From NCBI GenBank assembly GCA_963840435.1, contig CAWIYY010000017.1, forward strand, positions 62,001-126,000: a stretch of 64,000 nucleotides of DNA. The letters run 5' to 3'. Source of the stretch: Bog-473 sp963840435. Lineage in GTDB: Bacteria > Actinomycetota > Acidimicrobiia > Acidimicrobiales > RAAP-2. Position 1 is the stretch's first letter. Each line of letters opens with the position of its first letter. The notes under the pieces were generated by a model. That model ran no database searches and was not told where the DNA came from. It saw only the letters and a list, made by a program, of their open reading frames with translations. The position numbers and the translations under genes were made by a program. Shown one piece after another: positions 58,225-64,000 of this stretch.

Positions 58225-59310
58225 CTATTCGACGCGAGACCCACCCACGGTACGCGACGGCATCCACGACGATTGTGATGGTCGAAGAGGCTCAGCCTGC
58301 TCCACCATGATCGTCGAGTGCGACACAGCGTTCCTCGGTTCCACGATGCACGCGGAGGACGCGTCGGGAATCACGGCCACCGACGTCAGGGGCCCAGCGT
58401 GACCGGCGAACCAGCCTTCGCCGATGACGGTGCCACGCTCGAGGTTCACCAGGCTGATTCCGTCGCGGGGGGTCGCGCCGGCAGGAAGGCGCCCGCCCGC
58501 CAGGCCGTCCACCCCTGAGCGCGAGGCTGCGCTGAAACCGAGGACGGCATGGGAGCCGTGCACGGCCAGACCACCGGCCACCCCGGGCACCTCGGTCACG
58601 GTCTCCACTTCCTGACGCTCCCATTGCACCGCCAAGAGGTGGCCCGATCCACCCTCGGCCACCAGCAGGCTGTCGTGCCACCACCGGGGTTGGCGCGGCC
58701 AGGTCAGCCCGCCGACCACCTCCTCGCCGTCGGTCGTGAGCACCAGGCCGCTGCCGCGAATGGGTTTGTCGCCCCCCGGCTCGTCGCTCTTCGCGGCCAC
58801 CGTCACGGCGTCGACCAGTCCGCTGCGCACAGCCACCCCGCTGAGCCCCGTTCTCCATTCGGGCCGGAGAGCTGTGACCCACGGGGGCGCCCAGACGGGA
58901 CGGAAGGCCAGCCGGTCGTCGGGGACGGCCAGGCAGCTGAACAAGGAAGAGGCCAGCACGGGCCCGGCCGAGGTGAGGGCCAGGTCGCTGGCTCCGACCA
59001 GCCCGATCGTGTGGGCGGACTGAGCTAGGAGCAGTCGCCGCTTCGAGAGGGCCGGTCCGCCGGCCAGGGCGTCGACGAATCGCCAGAGCTGCCAGCGGTC
59101 GAACGCCCACAGGCTGTCGCCGTCCCAGGCCGTGGCGGCAATGCCGTCGAGGGCGATCTCGGCACTGTCCCCGATCGCCCTGTCCGCGCTCACCACGATC
59201 AGGCGCCCTCCCGCCACGACGGCCACGGAGACCGATTCGTCGGCCAGCCATTCGAGCAGGCCGGGCGAGCACTGCAGGTGGTGGCGCTGGAGGACCTGCG
59301 GTTCGACCAC
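58225..59310 (-). CDS. TIGR03032-like (DUF4915) protein, divergent paralogue
   Basis: This 361-residue protein starts at GTG 59310, five bases after the stop of its paralogue. SPGLLEWLADESVSVAVVAGGRLIVVSADR, WDGDSLWAFDRWQLWRFVDAL and GLTWPRQPRWWHDSLLVAEGGSGHLL align with equivalent positions of the neighbour. The family is a predicted beta-propeller of unknown function. It is shorter and more diverged than the neighbour: the conserved H/N-rich loops (DLNVHDLG) are replaced here by GLVGASDLALT. The tail overlaps no other gene. Confidence 0.7.
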   Translation of the reverse strand: MVEPQVLQRHHLQCSPGLLEWLADESVSVAVVAGGRLIVVSADRAIGDSAEIALDGIAATAWDGDSLWAFDRWQLWRFVDALAGGPALSKRRLLLAQSAHTIGLVGASDLALTSAGPVLASSLFSCLAVPDDRLAFRPVWAPPWVTALRPEWRTGLSGVAVRSGLVDAVTVAAKSDEPGGDKPIRGSGLVLTTDGEEVVGGLTWPRQPRWWHDSLLVAEGGSGHLLAVQWERQEVETVTEVPGVAGGLAVHGSHAVLGFSAASRSGVDGLAGGRLPAGATPRDGISLVNLERGTVIGEGWFAGHAGPLTSVAVIPDASSACIVEPRNAVSHSTIMVEQAEPLRPSQSSWMPSRTVGGSRVE

Positions 59311-59314
59311 CCGA

Positions 59315-60628
59315 TTACGCGCTCCGGATGCCGACCGCCGCGCCCTCGACCAGCGGCAGCTCGTCGTCGAACCACAACTCGGTGCGGATCTCGTCGGTGC
59401 GCAGCCCGATGGCGGCCGGACGCCGGGCACCGGCCAGGGCGCAGACGTCGAAGAGTTCACGCACGGGACCCTCGATCAGCAGCCACTCGACAAGTTCGCC
59501 GCGGCGCAGGTCGACCACGAACAACCCGAGGTGTGGCCGGGCACCCCGGCTCTCGAGGGCGTCGTCGAGGGCCAGTCCCGAGTAGATGTCGCCGCGTCGG
59601 GGCTTGGACGAACCGACGACTGCGTAGTCGCCCACGAAGCACAGGCCGCGCAGGAAGCCGGGCCCGAAGACCACCGGTTCGAAGGAGCCCCGTTCGAGAT
59701 CCACCCGGCCCAGCTCGCCCGTGCCCGCATTGGCCAGCCACAACGCGCCGTCGTGCCAGCGCGGGGAATGGGGCATGGAGAGGCCGTCGACCACGACCTC
59801 CCCGCTCGCGACGTCGATGACGACGCCCTGGTCCCGCCGGCCGTTCCGCCACTCGTCGACCTCGGTGTCGCGGCTCACACAGGTGACGTAGCCCGCCACC
59901 CCGTCCACCATGGCCAGGCCGTTGAGATGGCAGCGATCCCCGGCCTGCGGTCCCGCAAGGAACGGCGGATGCCAGCGAGGAACGAAGCTGAACGTCTCGC
60001 TGGCCGAGGCGAGGCAGCCATAGCGGGTGTTGACCCACAGATCGCGCCCCTCGGCCTCGAGACCCAGGTCGTGCACGTTGAGGTCGCCCACGACCGAGCA
60101 GTGCCGGGGGATGAACAAACGGTCGTGGCCGTCCGCCGTGCGCTGTCCCGCTTCGAGCACGTTCTCGAAGCGCCAGATCTCGAAGCGGGTGGCGATCCAC
60201 AGGCGGTCGGCCCCGTCGGTGGCCAACCCCATGACCTTGTCGAACACGCGGTCGTAGACCGAGAGCTCGCCCCCGTCGTCGGTACCGAGCAGCCACAACT
60301 TGTGCGGTGGCGTCCCGAAGACCAGGCTGACCTGCTGGGAGACCAGCCAGTCGGCCAGCCCCTCCGAGGCGATCAGATCGAGGTCGTCTGCAACCGACGC
60401 TCCCGCGTCGGAGTCCCCCGTCGTCCCACTCACCGCGTCCGCCGCGCTCCAGGTCACCGTGTCGGCCTGCGCCTTCCTCTCGGCACCGCATCTGAGCCCG
60501 GTGCCGAGGGCAGCGACGCTAGTGGAGGAGCAGGAAGGCTCCCCGAGGAGATCCGCCGAGGGAACGACCCCGTGGCCAGCGCGGAGAGCGCGGGCGTCGG
60601 AGAGGTCATAGTGATGAACGCGCAACAA
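59315..60628 (-). CDS. TIGR03032-like (DUF4915) protein
   Basis: Up to 437 residues, predicted beta-propeller. Hallmarks are SEGLADWLVSQQVSLVFGTPPHKLWLLG, RLWIATRFEIWRFENVL, VVGDLNVHDLGLEAEGRDLWVNTRYGCLA, HLNGLAMVDGVAGYVTCVS, SMPHSPRWHDGALWLANAGTGELG and PGFLRGLCFVGDYAVVGSSKPR. These are typical of the TIGR03032 family, often linked to glycan or tetratricopeptide proteins, but with no established activity. The frame begins with weak TTG codons at 60628 and the first 60-80 residues are low quality. A GTG near residue 57 is a plausible true start. Confidence 0.85.
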   Translation of the reverse strand: MLRVHHYDLSDARALRAGHGVVPSADLLGEPSCSSTSVAALGTGLRCGAERKAQADTVTWSAADAVSGTTGDSDAGASVADDLDLIASEGLADWLVSQQVSLVFGTPPHKLWLLGTDDGGELSVYDRVFDKVMGLATDGADRLWIATRFEIWRFENVLEAGQRTADGHDRLFIPRHCSVVGDLNVHDLGLEAEGRDLWVNTRYGCLASASETFSFVPRWHPPFLAGPQAGDRCHLNGLAMVDGVAGYVTCVSRDTEVDEWRNGRRDQGVVIDVASGEVVVDGLSMPHSPRWHDGALWLANAGTGELGRVDLERGSFEPVVFGPGFLRGLCFVGDYAVVGSSKPRRGDIYSGLALDDALESRGARPHLGLFVVDLRRGELVEWLLIEGPVRELFDVCALAGARRPAAIGLRTDEIRTELWFDDELPLVEGAAVGIRSA

Positions 60629-60654
60629 GGTGGAAGGCCAAGACGAGGAGGATC

Positions 60655-61059
60655 GTGGAAGTCGTACCGAAAAGACCGTCGGGGAAGGGCCCGTCCGAAT
60701 GGTTCAGCGGCGACGTCTACCTCGACGTCATCGCCCGCGGCGAGGAGCCGTCCCGGGTGCGGGTGAACGCAGTCCACTTCACCCCCGGTGCCCGCACGGC
60801 CTGGCATTCGCACGCCGTGGGGCAGACCCTCTACGTGACAGAGGGCGTCGGCCTCGTGCAGTCCCGCGGTGAGGACATTCTCACCATCCGTCCGGGTGAC
60901 GTCGTTCACGCCGACGCGGACGAGGAGCACTGGCACGGCGCCACGGCGGACCACTTCATGACGCACCTCTCCATCACCGAGGGTGTGGGCGACAGCGAGA
61001 AGGTCGAGACGGCGTGGGGTGCCCACGTCACCGACGCCGAGTACCGAGGTCAGCCCTAG
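60655..61059 (+). CDS. small cupin-domain protein
   Basis: This 134-residue single-domain cupin starts at GTG 60655, preceded by GAGGAGG. Metal-binding residues lie in WHSHAVGQTLYVTEG (His51, His53, Gln57) and EEHWHGA. It resembles the manganese-dependent AraQ-like/hydroxynitrile-lyase cupin group, which includes (R)-mandelonitrile lyases as well as carboxymuconolactone-linked cupins. The metal site is complete. The substrate is unknown. It is divergent from the TIGR03032-like genes. Confidence 0.85.
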   Translation: MEVVPKRPSGKGPSEWFSGDVYLDVIARGEEPSRVRVNAVHFTPGARTAWHSHAVGQTLYVTEGVGLVQSRGEDILTIRPGDVVHADADEEHWHGATADHFMTHLSITEGVGDSEKVETAWGAHVTDAEYRGQP

Positions 61060-61101
61060 CTTGCTCGGGCCCGCGGTGGTGTTCCTCGGGCTCGGCCACG
61101 C

Positions 61102-61902
61102 CTATGCGTAGCGGCGGGCCACCGCCTCGGCCTGGGCCCGGTAGCCGACGCCGAAGAGCACGGTGTGCACGAGCAGGGGGACGAGCTGGAACAAGCCGAC
61201 CCTGTCCTCCCATCCGTCGGCCGGCGGGTGCACCTCGGCGTAGGCGCGCCGCATGCGCTCGGGAACGGTGCCGAACAGGGCGAGCATGGCCAGGTCCTCT
61301 TCGGGGTGACCCCCGTGGACCGACGGGTCGATGAGCCAGGCCCGCCCGTCGGCACCCCAGAGCACGTTGCCCCACCACAGGTCGCCGTGCACCAACGCGG
61401 GTCCGCCCGGGGGGAGCAGCTCGCCCAGCCGGTCCACCACCGGGCTCAGTTCGCCGCTGAGCCCGCATCGCTCGGCCAGGCTTAGGAGCCGGAAGGCATA
61501 GAAGGTCACGGCATCGGGCACAGCGGCCGGCTCGACCGGGCAGGTGCCGATCACCGAGGAGCCTCCGCCCCACGTGTCGTAGGGCCGGGCGTGCAGGTGG
61601 GCCAGGTCATGGCCGAGCGTCTCCTCGTGCGCGGCCGTGCGGGGAGCCTGCTCGACCGCGGTGGTGACCAGGAGGTCCGCTTCGACCAAGATGATGCGGG
61701 GCACCGGAGGGCCACCTGGCACGGCGTCCAGCGCGCGCAGGCCCTCGGCTTCGTCGCGTGCGCCGCTGCCCACCTTGGCCACCAGGGTCAGGTCGCCCGC
61801 CTCGACCATCCACGCCGTGCCGCCCAGACGGCGCGGCGTACCCAGAGCTCCGGCCACCGCGGCCAGGCGCGGCGCCCACCCCGACGGATCGTCCTGACCC
61901 AC
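61102..61902 (-). CDS. fructosamine kinase/phosphotransferase-like protein
   Basis: This 266-residue kinase-fold protein starts at GTG 61902. LVAKVGSGARDEAEGLRALD (ATP-binding Lys), ETLGHDLAHLHARPYDTWGGG, the catalytic loop LVHGDLWWGNVLW and the metal-binding WLIDPSVHGGHPEEDLAMLALFG match the fructosamine kinase (ketosamine-3-kinase) family. It phosphorylates glycated amines and so helps deglycate proteins. The upstream frame to 62232 overlaps the divergent hydrolase and is not coding. Confidence 0.9.
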   Translation of the reverse strand: MGQDDPSGWAPRLAAVAGALGTPRRLGGTAWMVEAGDLTLVAKVGSGARDEAEGLRALDAVPGGPPVPRIILVEADLLVTTAVEQAPRTAAHEETLGHDLAHLHARPYDTWGGGSSVIGTCPVEPAAVPDAVTFYAFRLLSLAERCGLSGELSPVVDRLGELLPPGGPALVHGDLWWGNVLWGADGRAWLIDPSVHGGHPEEDLAMLALFGTVPERMRRAYAEVHPPADGWEDRVGLFQLVPLLVHTVLFGVGYRAQAEAVARRYA

Positions 61903-61957
61903 CGCGTCACTCTGGCAGCTCGGGAGCCCGAGGGCGGCGGTCGAGCACAATGGGACC

Positions 61958-62548
61958 ATGCCCGCACGCGGACCCGCCGGCCTCGTCCTGACTCCGGGAG
62001 CGAGCGCCCGCCGCGACCAGTCGGGCCTCGTGGCCATCGACGACGCCGTCACGGCCCGAGGTCTGGCCGTCGAACGAGTGGAGTTCCCCGGGCAAGCCGC
62101 CGGGAAACGTCGCACCGATCCGCCTGCTGTCTGCATCGAGACCGTGCGGGCTGCCGCGGGGGCACTGGCCGAGCAGCTCGGCGTGCGCACCGGCCGGATC
62201 GCCATCGGCGGACGTTCCTTCGGGGGCCGCATGTGCTCGTTGGCCGCGGCCGAGGGGCTCCATGTCGCCGCGCTGGTCCTCGTGAGCTACCCCCTCCATC
62301 CGCCCGGCAAGCCGGAGCGGTTACGCACCGAGCACTTCGGTCAGCTGGACGTTCCCTGCCTCTTCGTGTCGGGCCGCAAGGACGCCTTCGCCACTCCGGC
62401 CGAACTCGAGCGCGCGGTTGCGGCTATCCCGGGCCCGGTCACCGTGTCCTTCGTCGAGGGCGACCACTCGTTGCGTCGCAGTGAAGCCGAGGTGGCCACG
62501 CTCGTCGCGTCCTGGCTGGCCGGGCTCGGTCGCACCCAGCGGCAGTGA
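61958..62548 (+). CDS. small alpha/beta hydrolase (KANL3/Tex30-like)
   Basis: This 196-residue hydrolase fold has the nucleophile elbow IGGRSFGGRM, the acid Asp in LFVSGRKDAFA and the His in VEGDHSLRR, all present. It opens with LVLTPGASARRDQSGL, typical of the KANL3/Tex30 group of small bacterial alpha/beta hydrolases of unknown substrate. It is divergent from the fructosamine-kinase-like gene over 55 bases. A weak -10-like CACAAT lies six bases before the ATG, so it may be leaderless. Confidence 0.85.
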   Translation: MPARGPAGLVLTPGASARRDQSGLVAIDDAVTARGLAVERVEFPGQAAGKRRTDPPAVCIETVRAAAGALAEQLGVRTGRIAIGGRSFGGRMCSLAAAEGLHVAALVLVSYPLHPPGKPERLRTEHFGQLDVPCLFVSGRKDAFATPAELERAVAAIPGPVTVSFVEGDHSLRRSEAEVATLVASWLAGLGRTQRQ

Positions 62549-62578
62549 CCGGGTGGCAGTCCCTTGGCAACTGCCGTC

Positions 62579-62607
62579 AAATATGATATCACTTTAATAT
62601 CACATTT
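62579..62607 (+). promoter_or_regulatory. 11-bp-arm dyad upstream of the SPFH/RHH operon
   Basis: AAATATGATAT (62579-62589) and ATATCACATTT (62597-62607) are inverted arms with one mismatch, separated by seven bases. The A+T-rich block stands out in G+C-rich DNA. It ends just before the ribosome site GAAGGAG (62608-62614) of the SPFH gene. It is a good candidate for binding by the ribbon-helix-helix protein encoded second in the operon. Confidence 0.7.
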
Positions 62608-62619
62608 GAAGGAGTTCCC

Positions 62620-63522
62620 ATGAGCATCACCGAATCAGCCACCCAACCACAGCCAGTCGGGCACCAGGGGGCCCGGGTCGACATCGTGCAGCGCCCCGCC
62701 GTGGCGGTGAACGGGTGGCTCGGCGTCATCGTGCTCGTCGCCTGTGGCTTCGGCGTGTACCTGAGCGCGAAGCACGATCGAGGCATCTTGTGGTTGCCGA
62801 TCCTCGTGTTCGCGCTGGTCGTCACCGCGCTGGCCATCGTCCCGCCCGGCCAGACCTCGGTGGTCCAGTTCTTCGGCCGCTACGTCGGCACCGTCACCAA
62901 GCCGGGCTTCTGGTTGGTCCTCCCTCTCACCCTGCGACGGTCCGTCAGCGTGCGGGTGCGCAACTTCGAGACGAACCACCTGAAGGTCAACGACGCCGAC
63001 GGCAATCCGGTCGAGATCGCTGCCATCGTGGTGTGGCAGGTGGTCGACACCGCCAAGTCGACCTACGCCGTCGAGAACTACACGAACTTCATCACCGTGC
63101 AGGCCGAGTCGGCCCTCCGCCACGTCGCCACCAGTCACCCCTACGACGACACCACCGGAGCGGGCACGTCGCTGCGCGGCTCGACCGACATCGTGGCGGC
63201 CGAGCTGGCACACGAGGTGGCGGCCAAGGTCGCGGTGGCCGGCATCGAGATCGTCGAGGTCCGGATCTCGCACCTGGCCTACGCCCAGGAGATCGCCCAG
63301 GCCATGCTGCGGCGCCAGCAGGCCAACGCCGTGGTGGCCGCCCGGTCACGCATCGTCGAGGGGGCGGTGGGCATGGTGGAGCAAGCCCTCAATCGCCTCA
63401 CCGAGAACGGTGTGGTCTCACTGGACGAGGAGCGCACGGCCAGCATGGTGAGCAACCTCATGGTGGTGCTCTGCGGCGACCAGCCGGCCTCGCCCATCAT
63501 CAACGCGGGCAGCATCTATTAG
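62620..63522 (+). CDS. SPFH/band 7 domain membrane protein
   Basis: This 300-residue protein has two N-terminal membrane helices (GWLGVIVLVACGFGVYL and ILWLPILVFALVVTALAIV). An SPFH domain follows: VPPGQTSVVQFFGRYVGTVTKPGFWLVLPLTLRR, VSVRVRNFETNHLKVNDADGNPVEIAAIVVWQVVDTAKSTYAVE, and a coiled C-terminal part with EIAQAMLRRQQANAVVAARSRIVEGAV. SPFH proteins form large membrane-associated cages or scaffolds and influence protease or membrane-domain activity. ATG 62620 has GAAGGAG upstream. It is coupled (TAGTG) to an RHH gene. Confidence 0.92.
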   Translation: MSITESATQPQPVGHQGARVDIVQRPAVAVNGWLGVIVLVACGFGVYLSAKHDRGILWLPILVFALVVTALAIVPPGQTSVVQFFGRYVGTVTKPGFWLVLPLTLRRSVSVRVRNFETNHLKVNDADGNPVEIAAIVVWQVVDTAKSTYAVENYTNFITVQAESALRHVATSHPYDDTTGAGTSLRGSTDIVAAELAHEVAAKVAVAGIEIVEVRISHLAYAQEIAQAMLRRQQANAVVAARSRIVEGAVGMVEQALNRLTENGVVSLDEERTASMVSNLMVVLCGDQPASPIINAGSIY

Positions 63523-63740
63523 TGAGCGACCGCCGGCAGGTCCTCCTGCGGGTCGACCCGGCTGTGCACGACGCGTTGGTCCGCTGGGCGAACGACGAAC
63601 TGCGCAGCGTCAACGCCCAGATCGAGATCGTGCTGCGCCGGGCGCTGACCGAAGCCGGGCGCATGCCCAGGCAGGCAGGGGACCTGCCCAAGCGGGGCCG
63701 GCCCCGGGCCGGCACCAAAGGAGGCGGGCCCGACACCTGA
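63522..63740 (+). CDS. ribbon-helix-helix (Arc-like) protein
   Basis: This 72-residue protein reads RRQVLLRVDPAVHDALVRWANDELRSVNAQIEIVLRRALTEAGR, a beta-strand plus two helices typical of Arc/MetJ/HicB-antitoxin DNA-binding proteins, followed by a basic Gly/Pro-rich tail. Its GTG overlaps the SPFH stop (TAGTG). I believe SPFH-RHH gene pairs recur in actinobacteria, where the RHH protein is labelled an antitoxin-like protein although no toxin is present. It probably autoregulates the operon through the 62.6 kb dyad. Confidence 0.8.
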   Translation: MSDRRQVLLRVDPAVHDALVRWANDELRSVNAQIEIVLRRALTEAGRMPRQAGDLPKRGRPRAGTKGGGPDT

Positions 63741-63827
63741 CCGGCTGGGGCCCGGCCAGGTAACAGGTTCACCCAACGATCACGCAACCGGGACGGCCGG
63801 CCGAGCCGCCCATGCCATAGTTGTCCC

Positions 63828-64000
63828 GTGTCCTGCTTCGATCTGGACCGCCTCTCCGAGCCGGCGATCTCGGATCTGACCAGCCGCTATAGGGCGGCTG
63901 CTCCCTTCCCGCACGTCGTGTTGGACGACTTCGTGCTCGTGGCGCCAGGTGAAATCGAGGCGGCATTTCCGGGACCGGAATGGGAACACTGGGCAGACCG
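63828..64000 (+). CDS. 2OG-Fe(II) oxygenase-like protein, N-terminal fragment
   Basis: A frame starts at GTG 63828 and runs off the right edge (57 complete codons). It reads SCFDLDRLSEPAISDLTSRYRAAAPFPHVVLDDFVLVAPGEIEAAFPGPEWEHWAD. The block FPHVVLDDF is a common opening of 2-oxoglutarate/Fe(II)-dependent oxygenases of the prolyl-4-hydroxylase-like group. The catalytic H-x-D-H residues lie outside the window. CATAGT six bases upstream may be its -10 box (leaderless). Confidence 0.6.
   Translation, partial: MSCFDLDRLSEPAISDLTSRYRAAAPFPHVVLDDFVLVAPGEIEAAFPGPEWEHWAD

Noticed and set aside
60454..61026. A minus-strand 190-residue frame over the cupin gene
   Set aside because: It overlaps both the cupin and the TIGR03032-like gene and has no recognisable domain.
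1..64000. CRISPR arrays, tRNA or rRNA genes, insertion sequences
   Set aside because: No regularly spaced identical repeats, cloverleaf-like sequences, rRNA blocks or transposase frames were recognised on either strand. Reading by eye could miss a tRNA.

Overview
The window is bacterial DNA of high G+C content with compact, often overlapping genes. Actinomycetota is the best guess: several genes look leaderless (a TANNNT -10 box 6-7 bases before the start codon), PPOX/F420-type flavoenzymes occur twice, and an 881-residue surface protein carries a YAFGDAPYLGSLPGL-type repeat that I associate with Acidimicrobiia-like lineages. The lineage is an inference. No tRNA, rRNA, CRISPR array or insertion sequence was recognised.

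Left part (1-26 kb), loosely packed. It opens with the end of a nucleotide-sugar epimerase and a GT4 glycosyltransferase. Next come a five-gene branched-chain-amino-acid-type ABC importer operon (2.3-7.2 kb), a divergent SDR/TetR pair, a frameshifted ABC exporter and a dimethylformamidase-like protein. An unusual Nramp-family transporter at 13.8 kb has its own 44-codon upstream ORF. A patch of small detoxification or stress enzymes with local repressors follows (VOC, DUF899/HxlR, DHFR-like, AHSA1/ArsR). The part ends with an extra short adenylate kinase, a channel-like membrane protein, a decayed HIT gene, a luciferase-like oxidoreductase, and an MFS pump with a divergent TetR.

Middle (26-43.9 kb), denser. 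It holds a TetR/MFS pair, an ArsR operon, msrB-msrA, a broken epimerase and TetR pair, a frameshifted pabB-pabC fusion, two PPOX enzymes, a membrane-anchored GH43-type protein beside a coiled-coil paralogue of its stalk, an ECF-like sigma factor with a SnoaL-type tail, and an MFS/MarR operon.

Right part (43.9-64 kb). Encapsulated ferritin and encapsulin shell genes form a nanocompartment operon. A PadR/ABC/FtsX operon follows. A cobalamin riboswitch then heads an operon for a membrane-anchored, Thr-rich surface protein plus a complete ECF transporter (T, fused A-A', S), with a BtuF-like protein divergent to it. The rest is a membrane-spanning hydrolase-like/propeller-like protein, two tandem TIGR03032-like paralogues, a cupin, a fructosamine-kinase-like protein, an alpha/beta hydrolase, an SPFH/ribbon-helix-helix operon, and the start of a 2OG-Fe(II) oxygenase-like gene.

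The most interesting candidate system is the B12-riboswitch operon at 49.8-54.9 kb. A secreted, C-terminally anchored protein with a domain resembling DUF4430/transcobalamin C-terminal domains is translationally coupled to an ECF importer, suggesting surface capture of a corrinoid followed by uptake. A second theme is five genes interrupted by single-base frameshifts, nearly all of which look like one extra base. This is either real decay or systematic sequence error.
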